The translations under genes and the position numbers were made by a program. A DNA stretch of 64,000 nucleotides from the NCBI RefSeq assembly GCF_027172205.1, contig NC_070614.1, positions 51,834,001 through 51,898,000 on the forward strand, in the 5' to 3' direction. Origin of the DNA: Podarcis raffonei. Lineage: Eukaryota > Chordata > Lepidosauria > Squamata > Lacertidae. The notes below the pieces were generated by a model. The model was not told where the DNA came from. It saw only the letters and a program-made list of their open reading frames with translations, and ran no database searches. This document shows positions 1 through 9,425 of this stretch, piece by piece. Each line of letters begins with the position of its first letter. The first letter of the stretch is position 1.

Positions 1-430
1 ATGTGTGGTGCCTAGAAAGTGGTGTTATTCTGGGGCACACGGCCTTCGAAGCCGCCTAAATGGGTGCCTGTCGCTACGATCTTGTGGGAGGGAGTTCCGC
101 AGTTTAACAATGTCCTTCCTTTCACCTGTCTTGTACTTTCCACCATACAAATTCATGGGGTTCTTATATCACGAGAGGCCTATTCGTTTTCTCCACACAT
201 CTCGGTAGTGGCGCCCGCCCTGTGGAACGCCCTCCCTTCAGATGTGAAGGAAATAAGCAGCTATCTTCTCTTTAAAAGACATCTGAAGGCAGCCCTGTTT
301 AGGGAAGCTTTTAATATTTAATGCTGTATTGTTTTTAACACTCGATTGGGAGCCGCCCAGAGTGGCTGGGGAAACTCAGCCAGATTTGGGGGGGAGGTAT
401 AAATAATAAATTATTACAAATATTATAATT
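1..430 (+). mobile_element. L2-clade LINE, 3' end
   Basis: The tail of a non-LTR retrotransposon reverse-transcriptase ORF is readable at about 205-321 (VVAPALWNALPSDVKE, then KRHLKAALFREAFNI and stop). It is followed by the short 3' UTR shared by this family: AGCCGCCCAGAGTGGCTGGG, a GGTATAAATAATAA stretch and an ATT-type tail. The same C-terminus recurs at 17.6, 34.7, 36.6 and 60.1 kb. Assignment to L2 rather than its CR1 relatives rests on the LDYCN, LQLIQNAAARL and HITPVLRDLHWLPV motifs of the longer copies. 5' truncated. Confidence 0.8.
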
Positions 431-1170
431 ATTATTTTGACTGCCCTTTTCTGAACCTGTTCACCAAATGGGAGGCAGAGTTTGGCATAATCGGCTGGGA
501 CTTGCAGGCACAGCCTTTCTGCTGATAAGTAACCCACCTCTGGAAAATGCCAAGTTCTTTTGCCGCAACATTTTCCTTGTGGCAAGGAGTTCCATAGTTC
601 ACAGTGCAGGCATTTTCTCTGCAGGACAGCCTTCCCATTTCAGGCAGGATTTGCTGATGCGGAGACTGTTAAGTAGAGGAGACCTTTTTCTTTTCTTTTC
701 TTTTCCATTCTCCCCTTTCAGTAGCCACATGCCACTCAAAGATATTTCCACTCGTTTCCTGCAATTTCCTTTCCCATTCTCCTTTCCTTGCACCTGGCCC
801 AGTGCTTTGAGCAACGCTTTTGAGAACTTAGCCCAGAAAAGGGGGTGGCATCCAGCTCACGTTTTACTCAGAACAGACTCATTGAAATTGATGGGTGTGA
901 CTAAGTTATGTCCCTCATTTTCAATGGGATTACTCTGAGTAAAACTTAGTTGCGCCCATCCACTGGGTGTACTTACCTCCACCTTTTAAAGTTGGTTGCA
1001 GAGTCATTTCTGCCCCACCACAAGGCTCATTTGGGTGGTATAGCCACACAGAATAGGTACCCCAGGGTGTCAGATAGAGGGGGGCCGTTGTAGGAGCACC
1101 CAGGAAGAACAGCACCTTCCTTTAATCCACCCCACCCTGTTTCCTTCCGTGGCAGTATTTGGGTGCTCTT
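431..1170. other. Gap with no recognised gene
   Basis: No exon or gene is seen. The stretch at about 860-960 (TTTACTCAGAACAGACTC, then TCAATGGGATTACTCTGAGT) reads like an old dispersed reptile repeat; the rest is unassigned. Confidence 0.5.
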
Positions 1171-1213
1171 CAACTTCCTCTCCCCGTGGCTTCATTAGCT
1201 ACGAACACTCAGT
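1171..1213 (+). repeat. 43-bp direct repeat, left copy
   Basis: Matches 2010-2052 with two differences. It begins CAACTTCCTCTCCCCGTGG and ends ACGAACACTCAGT. The pair brackets exactly the SINE / SLC35G6-fragment / SINE composite, as target duplications would, but 43 bp is long for a SINE target duplication. Confidence 0.85.
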
Positions 1214-1306
1214 GGGACGCGGGTGGCGCTGTGAGTTAAACCACAGAGCCTAGGACTTGCCGATCAGAAGGTTGGCGGTTCAAATCCCCGCGATGGGGTG
1301 ATAATA
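1214..1306 (+). mobile_element. Sauria SINE head fragment
   Basis: The tRNA-derived head of the dominant SINE of this window: GGGACGCGGGTGGCGCTGTG, an A-box-like GTGGCGCTGTGAGTTAA and a B-box-like GGTTCAAATCCCC. It stops after about 90 bp, where sequence from the SLC35G6-like gene begins. Full copies are about 345 bp and end CCTTTACCTTT. Confidence 0.85.
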
Positions 1307-1693
1307 ATTCGGGTGAACGGCGCCACGAAGCCGGCCGGGACGCCGCCCCCCAGCAGGCCCTTCATGCTTTCCGACAGGCGGTAGCGGTTCCAAGGCGGGC
1401 GTCGTGGCGGGGGCGGCGGGGAGCAGGGCGGGGGAGAGAACCGCAGCAGGTCGGCCACGGTCCAGGCCGCTCGGTCGGGGGGCCCCGGGCGAGATGCCAT
1501 GGGCAGGAGTGCCAAGGGATTGCTGGGAGCCAGCGGGTACCTGCAGGAGAGGGCGGGGAAAACAAAGGGAGTTTGCAAGTGAAGCCAGGCATCTCTGTCC
1601 GAGTGGCATACCTCTGCTGCCACCTGCCTGGTTTCCAAACAAGCCCGCCTCGGGGGAGTGTTGTGAAGCCGGAAATAAGTTGCAAGTAAGTAA
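1307..1693 (-). pseudogene. SLC35G6-like 5' partial duplicate
   Basis: Near-identical copy of 6403-6801, covering the 5' flank, the splice acceptor, the start codon and roughly the first 65 codons of the SLC35G6-like gene. It has lost 12 bp present in the parent (residues VALL of GLLVALLGGG) and ends where the parent reads FTRMANEAS, running into SINE sequence. With none of the later membrane segments it cannot make a transporter. Similarity is high, so the copy is probably recent. It includes gene-flanking sequence and the acceptor, so it was copied from DNA or unspliced RNA, not from mature mRNA. Confidence 0.88.
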
Positions 1694-2009
1694 GGGACGC
1701 GGGTGGCCTGTGGGTTAAACCACAGAGCCTAGGACTTGCCGATCAGAAGGTTGGCGGTTCAAATCCCCGTGACAGGGTGAGCTCCCGTTGCTCGGTCCCT
1801 GCTCCTACCCACCTAGCAGTTCGAAAGCACGTCAAAGTGCAAGTAGATAAAGAGGTACTGCTCCGGCGGGAAGGTAAATGGCGTTTCCGTGTGCTGCTCC
1901 GGTTCGCCAGAAGCGGCTCAGTCCTGCTGGCCACATGACCCGGAAGCTGTACGCCGGCTCCCTCGGCCAGTAAAGCGAGATGAGTGCCACAACCCCAGAG
2001 TCGGCCCCC
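1694..2009 (+). mobile_element. Sauria SINE
   Basis: Nearly full-length, ending at CCCCAGAGTCGGCC just short of the usual 3' tail and abutting the right 43-bp repeat. Its 5' junction (AAGTAAGTAAGGGACGC) matches the junction beside the parent gene (AAGTAATTAAGGGACGC at 6794-6808), so it was probably carried along with the gene fragment. Confidence 0.88.
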
Positions 2010-2052
2010 CAACTTTCTCTCCCCGTGGCTTCATTAACTACGAACACTCAGT
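2010..2052 (+). repeat. 43-bp direct repeat, right copy
   Basis: Second copy of 1171-1213; begins CAACTTTCTCTCCCCGTGG. Confidence 0.85.
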
Positions 2053-2163
2053 CTGGCCAGGCGCTGCAAAGCGCAGGGGGTTTTCACTGCAAAACGTTGC
2101 AACGCGATTGCCGAACTTTGGCACCGGTTTGAAGTGACTCGGACGCCATTGGATTTTGGGGTG

Positions 2164-2298
2164 TTAACTACGAACCCCGCTTTTACGTATCGATTGATCA
2201 GTTTGCGGGGCACGAGTTGCAAAACGTGGGGTGGCTGCTGCAAAACCTGGGCACGTCTTTGGGGGGGGGAGGTCCCTAATTTTGGGGTTCGTTGTTAA
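2164..2298. mobile_element. Short TTAA-bounded inverted-repeat element
   Basis: Left end TTAACTACGAACCCC (2164-2178) and right end GGGGTTCGTTGTTAA (2284-2298) are inverted repeats with one mismatch. The 135-bp size and TTAA at both ends suggest a piggyBac-type MITE, but no family is recognised. Confidence 0.4.
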
Positions 2299-2392
2299 TC
2301 AGCCTTCTCCCTTGCCTAAAAAGACCTCAAAATAATAGCTGGGAAAGAAACTTCTGGAAGCATTCCAGGAACCAGAAGGAATATGCAAATTC

Positions 2393-2814
2393 ATGTATGA
2401 TGTGCAAATGTACCGAAATTCTATAAGAAACACCCTACTGGTCCCAGGCCCTAAGGAAGTTAGATTAGCCTCAACCAGAGCCAGGGCCTTTTCAACACTG
2501 GCTCCGGCCTGGTGGAACGCTCTGTCTCATGAGACCAGGGCCCTGCAGGATCTGATTTCTTTCCACAGGGCCTGTAAGACAGAGTTGTTCCGCCTGGCCT
2601 TTGGCTTGGAGCCAATTTGATTCCCTCCCCCTCTTTTTTCTTTTTCCTTTCTCCTCCTGTGATGAGGCTGCATTTTAATATTTTAATGTTTCAATATTTT
2701 AATTGTTGTATTTTAATCTTGTTTTTAAGTTGCATTCATTCAACTTGTTTTTATTATTGCTTGTTAGCTGCCCTGAGCCTGGCCTTGGCTGAGGAGGGTG
2801 GGGTATAAATGAAA

Positions 2815-2848
<34 letters not shown>

Positions 2849-2856
2849 CTTCCAAA
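2393..2856 (+). mobile_element. L2-clade LINE 3' end, second subfamily
   Basis: ORF remnant TLLVPGPKEVRLASTRARAFSTLAPAWWNAL is readable at about 2430-2620, ending FGLEPI and stop. The 3' UTR is AT-rich and ends with GCCCTGAGCCTGGCCTTGGC, GGGGTATAAATGAAA and an ATT run. The UTR and the WWNALSHETRALQ motif differ from the subfamily at 1-430. Confidence 0.8.
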
Positions 2857-3519
2857 GTGCAGGCACTGTCTCATTTTCGTACGGAATTCAGAAGCCGTAT
2901 ACGAAAGATTATAGCATTGGGGTCCTTCCCCCCAACAAAAAATTGCTGGAGGCAGACCCTGGCCACTTCCCTCCTGAAGCTGATTTTGGGGGTACTGTTC
3001 CTGCGGGTGGGGGAAGTGTGCTGCAGTTTGGGGGTGCTCACTTCGGCGCTCCCCACCATTGCTTCCTCTGCCCATCCTCCACCTCGCACCCATCAGGAAA
3101 CGGTCCCAGAATCCGAAAGCTGTCCTCTCCTGCGGTTCTGTTTACAGCAAAGGTGTCCTCCGCTCAGCTCAGCTGACTTTTTCCACCTCTAAGAGGCCTA
3201 ATGGGTGTTAGATGAATATGCAAACCAATTCCCCCCCCCCATTTCCTCTCTGTGTGTGTGTGTGTGTGTTGCGGCCAGCCTAGAAGGCGAGAAAGCTCCT
3301 CTTCCACTTTCGGGGATGCGATAAAAGCAGTGCTGCAAAAGGATGTGTTGACAGCCTGAAGCATCGTCACAAAAGCAACGCCTTTTGCAGGGAGTTGAGA
3401 AGGAGACATCTCTCCAGCATCCTTTCCACCCTCTCAGAGGTAAAGGGAAAGACGACACACACCTGCTCAGCCCTTGGGTCTCCGGTTCCAGGGGGTTAGG
3501 CGTTTCCAAGATGAGGAGG
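2857..3519. other. Gap with a (TG)n microsatellite
   Basis: No gene seen. It holds a C run at about 3232 and a TG repeat at about 3253-3271; the rest looks single-copy. Confidence 0.5.
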
Positions 3520-4197
3520 TTAAATGTGACGGTCACCTCCAGGCTTGGCTACTGCAATTTGCTCTACGCGGGGCTGCCCTTGAAGCTGTCCCAGAAACTC
3601 CAGCGGGTGCAGAATACTGCAGCGAGGCTCCTCACGGGGTCTCTGCCATGGGAGCATATTCACCCAGTGCTTTTCCAGCCGCACTGGCTACCAGTGGAGT
3701 ACAGGGTCAGATTTAAGGTGCTGGTTTTGACCTTTAAAGCCCTTCACGGCCTAGGACCCTCGTACCTATGGGACCGCCTCTCCCGGTATGCCCCACGGAG
3801 GGCCTTATGGTCCATAAATAGCAACACCCTAGAGGTCCCGGGCCCTAAGGAAGTTACGATTAGCCTCAACCAGAAGCAGGGCCTTTTCAACACTGGCCCC
3901 AGCCTGGTGGAACGCTCTGTCTCATGAGACCAGGGCCCTGCAGGATCTGATTTCTTTCCGCAGGGCCTGTAAGACAGAGTTGTTCCATCTGGCCTTTGGC
4001 TTGGAATCAGTTTGATTCCCTCCCCCTCTTTCTTTTTTTCCTTTCTCCTGTGATGAGGCTGCATTTTAATGTATTTTAATCTTGTTTTTAAGTTGTATTT
4101 CAGGCAACTTGTTTTTATTATTGTTCTTAGCCGCGCTGAGCCCGGTCTTGGCTGGGGAGGGCGGGGTATAAATAAAATTTGTTGTTGTTGTTGTTAT
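3520..4197 (+). mobile_element. L2-clade LINE 3' end
   Basis: Longer copy of the second subfamily. Reverse-transcriptase C-terminal motifs are clear: SRLGYCNLLYAGLPLKL, LQRVQNTAARLLTGS, PHWLPVEYRVRFKVLVL and APRRALWSINSNTLEVPGP. The 3' UTR matches 2640-2850 and ends in a TTG run. Frameshifted near its C-terminus. Confidence 0.85.
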
Positions 4198-5240
4198 TAA
4201 TGATTACGGTAAGTGGGCACAACATATAGGACACAACATATAAATGGAAGACTGGGGGAAATTATTGGAAGTGAATTTAAAATGTACTGGCTGTATACTG
4301 TAAAGCGAATTATATGAAAACGATGTACAGATGGTATATTACACCTGTAAAAATGGCAAAAATGTTTAGAACAGGCTCTAATAAGTGTTGGAAGCGTAAA
4401 GAAAAAGAAGGCACGTTTTTCCATATGTGGTGGAATTGCAAAATAATTAAAAGTTATGGGGAAATGATTTCTAATGGAATGAAAAGAATGTTTAAGATAC
4501 CTTTTGTTAAAAGGCCAGAAGCTTTTTTTACTAGGCATTTCAGGTTAAGAAATACTGTATTTTTTGCTCTATAAGACTCACTTTTTCCCTCCTAAAAAGT
4601 AAGGGGAAATGTGTGTGCGTCTTATGGAGCGAATGCAGGCTGCGCAGCTATCCCAGAAGCCAGAACAGCAAGAGGGATTGCTGCTTTCGCTGCGCAGCGA
4701 TCCCTCTTGCTGTTCTGGCTTCTGAGATTCAGAATTATTTTTTTTCTTGTTTTCCTCCTCCAAAAACTAGGTGCATCTTGTGGTCTGGTGCGTCTTATAG
4801 AGCAAAAAATACGGTACCTACGAAAGAAGAATGGCAAGTAAAAATGATGGAATACCCTGAAATGGCAAAGCTAACGAAAAGGTTTCAAGACAAGGACAAC
4901 AGACTTCAAGAAAGACTGGGAACCATTTGCGACACCCCTACAGAAACAATCTAAAGAAATGGACTCACTAGCAAGTTTTGACCAAACACAATTAACAGAA
5001 TAAATACGGAAAATATGATGATGATGCTAAAATGATAAGAGAACAATAATTATTATTGTAAAAACCTTATAAGCAAGTTAGAAGCAAACAAGAGAAGTTA
5101 ATATGTAAAAAAAACCCACAAAGTTTAGGGAAGTCGTGACGGGAGGGGGAAACATGGGAAATGTATTTCCCCCCCTTTGGATGTGATTGATATTGTGACG
5201 ATAAAAAATCGTAATACTCAATAAAAAATCAAACCAAAAC
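4198..5240 (+). mobile_element. L1 LINE 3' end, interrupted by a MITE
   Basis: The frame at 4314-4540 reads MYRWYITPVKMAKMF, NKCWKRKEKEGTFFHMWWNC and KRPEAFF, typical of the L1 ORF2 C-terminus; it resumes after the MITE at about 4822 with EEWQVKMMEYPEMAKLT. The AT-rich 3' UTR ends near AATAAAAAATCAAACC. The A-rich base use differs sharply from the neighbouring GC-rich gene. The 3' end lies about 300 bp from the SLC35G6-like stop codon. Confidence 0.85.
4555..4814. mobile_element. TA-flanked palindromic MITE (family A)
   Basis: Left end CTGTATTTTTTGCTCTATAA and right end TTATAGAGCAAAAAATACGG are inverted repeats flanked by TA on each side, consistent with a Tc1/mariner-type target. Inside, 4651-4728 is a second near-perfect inverted repeat of about 30 bp per arm. 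It splits the L1 at 4198-5240, so it is younger. Other copies: 26095-26263 and 61951-63017. Confidence 0.8.
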
Positions 5241-5540
5241 CACAGGCTTAGGCATTTGCCTGAACCCGCTTTCTGAGAAGCAGGCGAACCCAATAGCTGT
5301 CCCAGCCAAGTCTGCTGGCCTTTCCTTAGAAAAGGTAATTGGGTTTGGGGGCTGTTTTCCACCCAGGTGTCCAAAAGGCAACGGACGGCTACCTCGTCCA
5401 AAGCCTCACCGCCATCTTGTCCGTCGGGGGCGGGCAGGCGGATTTTAAAGCTGCGACGCCCTCACTGGTCGGTCCTTTGGAAGGTCCCTGCTTCCGGTCC
5501 GTCCTCCTGGAGTCTGCTCGAACCTTGTGCCTCGCCGCGG

Positions 5541-6608
5541 CTATGTGCTGTCCTTCAGTTGGACGCTGGCGTCCTCGTCCTCTTCAGCCGCGTCACAGCT
5601 GATATTCTGGGCCGTGATGATGACTATGCTTCCGAGAATGACCCCCGCCCCCATGATGTCAAAGGGCGTGACGGCTTCGCGCAGGACGTAGTACTGGACC
5701 GCCAGCGTCACCACCACCTCGGAGTGCAGCACGGCGCACACCAGGGCCGGGTGCGCCTTGGTGACGGCGTAGCTGGCACACAGGAAGGAGACCAACGCCA
5801 GAAAGCTGATGGCCGCCACGCAAGTCCAGGTCAGGGGGTCCAGGGGCATGACGGGTTGCTGGAGGAGGAACATGGCCGGCGAGCAGACCAGGCTTCCCAC
5901 CACGCCGAAGAGGAAGGCCACTGTCACCAGCTTGGCCGGGAAGTCCAGGGCCCGGAAGATGACCAGCCCCAGCGCCAGCGCCATCCCTCCGAGGCAGGCC
6001 AGGGCATAGCCGAAGGTGTCGTACAGCTGCGTGCTCTTGTCGAGGTCCAGGAGGTCGGGCACCACCATGATGATCAGGCCCAGGGTGCTGCCCACCAACC
6101 CGAACCAGTCGTAGCCCGTCAGGCTGCCGTTCTCGATGCACAGCGCCAGCAGGACGGAGCAGATGGTCGACGAGCCCTTGCGGACGGTGGCGGCGTTCCC
6201 GCTGGGCACCACCATGAAGGAGCTGTAGGCGCAGCCGATTGAGATGACGTTGATGGAGGCGTGCAGGACCGTCCGCTGGCGGGCGTCCCGCGGCCCGAAG
6301 CAAGGAGCCTTCTGGCAACGCAGGTAGCACGCAAAGAGGAGGTGCAGGATGCAGCGGAAGAGCAGGATCTCCAGCGAAGGGATGCCGGAGGCCTCGTTGG
6401 CCATTCGGGTGAACGGCGCTACGAAGCCGGCCGGGACGCCGCCCCCCAGCAGTGCCACCAGCAGGCCCTTCATGCTTTCCGACAGGCGGTAGCGGTTCCA
6501 AGGCGGGCGTCGTGGCGGGGGCGGCGGGGAGCAGGGCGGGGGAGAGAACCGCAGCAGGTCGGCCACGGTCCAGGCCGCTCGGTCGGGGGGCCCCGGGCGA
6601 GATGCCAT
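5541..6608 (-). CDS. SLC35G6: SLC35G6-like drug/metabolite-type transporter
   Basis: A 355-residue multi-pass membrane protein of the EamA/SLC35G group (SLC35G3/4/5/6, once called AMAC1). After a proline-rich N-terminus of about 45 residues (LRFSPPPCSPPPPPRRP), the family signature GLLVALLGGGVPAGFVAPFTR begins and about ten hydrophobic segments follow. Conserved blocks as I recall them from human SLC35G6 include NVISIGCAYS, PSGNAATVRKGSST, GLIIMVVPDL, SYAVTKAHPALVCAVLHSEV and ILGSIVIITAQN near the C-terminus. Human SLC35G6 is 338 residues. I chose ATG 6608 because a strong acceptor (polypyrimidine tract then CTGCAG, exon start 6648) lies 40 bases upstream; the open frame reaches 6731 but crosses that acceptor. 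A 5' exon is therefore expected and was not located. The substrate is unknown. Position beside ZBTB4 supports orthology with SLC35G6. Confidence 0.92.
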   Translation of the reverse strand: MASRPGPPDRAAWTVADLLRFSPPPCSPPPPPRRPPWNRYRLSESMKGLLVALLGGGVPAGFVAPFTRMANEASGIPSLEILLFRCILHLLFACYLRCQKAPCFGPRDARQRTVLHASINVISIGCAYSSFMVVPSGNAATVRKGSSTICSVLLALCIENGSLTGYDWFGLVGSTLGLIIMVVPDLLDLDKSTQLYDTFGYALACLGGMALALGLVIFRALDFPAKLVTVAFLFGVVGSLVCSPAMFLLQQPVMPLDPLTWTCVAAISFLALVSFLCASYAVTKAHPALVCAVLHSEVVVTLAVQYYVLREAVTPFDIMGAGVILGSIVIITAQNISCDAAEEDEDASVQLKDST

Positions 6609-6647
6609 GGGCAGGAGTGCCAAGGGATTGCTGGGAGCCAGCGGGTA

Positions 6648-6675
6648 CCTGCAGGAGAGGGTGGGGAAAACAAAG
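6648..6675 (-). other. Splice acceptor of the SLC35G6-like gene
   Basis: On the minus strand a pyrimidine tract (TTTGTTTTCCCCACCCTCTC) leads into CTGCAG, with the exon beginning at 6648. The same site is preserved in the partial copy near 1550. Confidence 0.75.
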
Positions 6676-6801
6676 GGAGTTTGCAAGTGAAGCCAGGCAT
6701 CTCTGTCCGAGTGGCATACCTCTGCTGCCACCTGCCTGGTTTCTAAACAAGCCCGCCTTGGGGGAGTGTTGTGAAGCCAGAAATAAGTTGCAAGTAATTA
6801 A

Positions 6802-7154
6802 GGGACGCGGGTGGTGCTGTGGGTTAAACCGCAGAGCCTAGAGCTTGCGGATCAGAAGGTCGGTGGTTCGAATCCCTGCGACGGGGTGAGCTCCCGTTGC
6901 TCGGTCCCTGCTCCTGCCAACCTAGCAGTTCGAAAGAACGTCAAACCACAAGTAGATCAATAGGTACCGCTCCGGCGGGAAGGTAAACGGCGTTTCCGTG
7001 CGCTGCTCTGGTTTGCCAGAAGCGGTTTAGTCCTCCTGGCCACATGACCCGGAAGCTGTACGCCGGCTCTCTCGGCCAATAAAGCGAGATGAGCACCGCA
7101 ACCCCAGAGTCAGCCACGACTGGACCTAGTGGTCAGGGGTCCCTTTACCTTTAA
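6802..7154 (+). mobile_element. Sauria SINE
   Basis: Full length, from GGGACGCGGGTGGTGCTGTG to CCCTTTACCTTTAA. It lies in the 5' flank of the SLC35G6-like gene and its left junction is shared with the partial copy at 1694. Confidence 0.92.
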
Positions 7155-7315
7155 GGAGAGACTGGGGCAGTTTTAAGTGATAACTTACTCCCCAAGCATC
7201 AATTTAGGGTTTTAAGCCAGATCCCCCAACTTGTAGTCTGATGAATATCCAAACCTGCCTGCTTGTCTACTCAGATGGGCAGTGAGTCTCAGAAATGGAG
7301 TCTTAGTTAACCAAG

Positions 7316-7706
7316 CAGTGGCGTAGCAGTGGGGATGGTTGCCCTGGGTGCAAAGATCTTAGGGGCACAAAATTTCCAAAGGAAAAAAGAGAAAATAGTA
7401 ATAATAACTAAAAAATAGCATGCCCTCCCTCTCAGACAGAAAATCTCCCAATGTTTGTGCGGGCAGAACCAGGAGTGGATTTGGGCAACAATCGGATGCG
7501 GGGGTGCCCTCTGCATGGGCTTTTGATAGATACCCGCTCCCAAACAATCCCTCGTTCTGTTCCCAGCTGTGCCCAATGCTCACAGGTCCTGCGGCTGCCA
7601 CTTGTGTAGGTCACGGAGCTATTGCCCCTTGGTTGCAGCCTATTGGCAGGCAGTGCTGAGGATCCTTGCCTTGCCCCGGGCCCAGGCAACCCACGCTATG
7701 CCACTG
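7316..7706. mobile_element. hAT-like MITE with CAGTGGCGTAGC ends
   Basis: Begins CAGTGGCGTAGCAGTGG and ends GCTATGCCACTG, an inverted-repeat pair typical of short nonautonomous hAT elements. A second, truncated copy starts at 54693. No transposase is encoded. Confidence 0.65.
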
Positions 7707-7752
7707 GAACCGAATGTGAAATTAATTTTTTTTATGTAGTAGTAAGGAGAGT

Positions 7753-8024
7753 TGGGCGAGCTCCCATCGCTTGGTCCCAGCTCCTGCCAACCTAGCAGTT
7801 CGAAAGCACGTCAAAGTGCAAGTAGATAAATAGGTACCACTCCGGCGGGAAGGTAAACGGCGTTTCCGTGCGCTGCTCTGGTTCGCCAGAAGTGGCTTAG
7901 TCCTGCTGGCCACATGACCCGGAAGCTGTACGCCGGCTCCCTCGGCCAGTAAAGCGAGATGAGCGCCGCAACCCCTGAGTCGGCCACGACTGGACCTAAT
8001 GGTCAGGGGTCCCTTTACCTTTAA
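7753..8024 (+). mobile_element. Sauria SINE, 5' truncated
   Basis: Lacks the tRNA head and starts at GGCGAGCTCCCATCGC. Direct repeats AAGGAGAGTTG flank both ends (about 7744 and 8025), so the truncation happened at insertion. Confidence 0.88.
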
Positions 8025-8039
8025 GGAGAGTTGAGAGGA

Positions 8040-8480
8040 CCGTTTTCAAATGTTAAGAGCATAAGAACGGCCTTCTGGGTCAAGCCGATGACCCATTCAG
8101 TCCCGCATCCTGTTCCCACAGTGGCTATGCTGTGGGAAACCCGCAATCAGGATTCGAACGCAGGAGTGCTCTGCCCCCCTGCGTTTTCCAGCAGCTGGCA
8201 TTCAGAAGCACGGCTGCCTTCAGTTGTGGAGACAGAGCACAGGCACTGTTGCTAGTAGCTCCCCAAAATAGCCTTGCTCCTCCAGGAACTTGCCCATTCC
8301 TCTTCTGATGGGTGGCCATCAAAGCTCCTGTGGCAGGGAGTTCCACAGTTTAAGTGCACCCTGCCAGGGTTTTCGGGATAGGTGGTGGATTCTGCAGCCA
8401 GTTCCCCAATGCTTGCCTGGGCTAGGACTGGACCATTGGACCAGCTTTCTCATTTGCTTTCCATCCATGACCCCCCCCAT
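8040..8480. mobile_element. CR1-related LINE fragment
   Basis: Contains CATCCTGTTCCCACAGTGG, GTGGGAAACCCGCAATCAGG and CTCCTGTGGCAGGGAGTTCC, landmarks I recall from a dispersed reptile repeat. The segment TGTGGCAGGGAGTTCCACAG recurs inverted at about 52010, which supports repeat status. Confidence 0.5.
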
Positions 8481-8500
8481 TGTCTATCTGCCCTCTTCCT

Positions 8501-8850
8501 AAAGGTAAAGGGACCCCTGACCATTAGGTCCAGTCGTGACCGACTCAGGGGTTGCGGCGCTCATCTCGCTTTTCTGGCCGAGGGAGCCGGCATACAGCTT
8601 CCGGGTCATGTGGCCAGCAGGACTAAGTTGCTTCTGGCGAACCAGAGCAGCGCACGGAAACACCGTTTACCTTCCTGCCGGAGTGGTACCTATTTATCTA
8701 CTAGCACTATGACGTGCTTTTGAACTGCTAGGTTGGCAGGAGCAGGGACTGAGCAACGGGAGCTCACCCCGTCGCGGGGATTCGAACCGCTGACCTTCTG
8801 ATCCGCAAGCCCTAGGCTCTGTGGTTTAACTCACAGCGCCACCTGCGTCC
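8501..8850 (-). mobile_element. Sauria SINE
   Basis: Full-length reverse copy. Target duplication CTGCCCTCTTCCT on the left (about 8488) and CTGCCCTCTTTCCT on the right. Confidence 0.92.
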
Positions 8851-8979
8851 TGCCCTCTTTCCTAGTTCCCCCTTAGAATCTGCTTTTGTTCTTAATACAG
8901 TTTTCTTTATTCATTCCATTTACATAGCACCTTATCTCAAGGAGGGGTGCATCGTTCGCACCCCCACTTTATCACAACA

Positions 8980-9425
8980 GCAATTTCAGATTCCTAGAAT
9001 TGTAGAGTTGGAAGGGACCCCACGAGTCATTTAGCCGAACCCCGTGCCACATTGTGACATACGTTAGACTGAGAGACGGGAGGCAGGCCCCGCGGTCACC
9101 CACTGAGCTTCACAGCCAAGAGGGGTTCGAGCCATAGCTGTCAACTTACAGATTTGAAAATAAGGGATCGGCAGCCTCGAAAATAAGGGATCGGCAGCCA
9201 AAATAAGGGATTTTCCAGGCACAGGTATGTTCAACTTCTGAGCCCCTCCGAGCCAAAGGCAGAAAGCCCAGGCAGCAGCCAAACGAAGCCTCATCAATAA
9301 GGGACAGCAGCGGGACATGGCGCTGGGATAGGGGACTGTCCCGCCAAATAAGGGACACTTGACAGCCATGGTTTGAACCCTGGTCTCCCAAGCCACAGCC
9401 CGACACTCTAACCATTACGCCACAT
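8980..9425 (-). mobile_element. tRNA-type (MIR-like) SINE split by a MITE
   Basis: Reverse-strand SINE with a GAACCCTGGTCTCCCAAGCC B-box-side sequence and CGACACTCTAACCATTACGC head at 9375-9415; the left part carries TAGAGTTGGAAGGGACCCC. The element at 9133-9370 interrupts it. Confidence 0.6.
9133..9370. mobile_element. hAT-like MITE, TIR CA-AGCTGTCAA
   Basis: Begins CATAGCTGTCAACTT and ends TTGACAGCCATG, with flanking 8-mers GTTCGAGC and GTTTGAAC (6 of 8 match). The inside has three copies of AAATAAGGGA(T). A relative with an exact 8-bp duplication is at 26775-26874. Confidence 0.6.

Noticed and set aside
5659-6750. 363-codon minus-strand frame starting at 6750
   Set aside because: Shifted frame of the SLC35G6-like gene; only the frame ending at 5541 shows the transporter family blocks.
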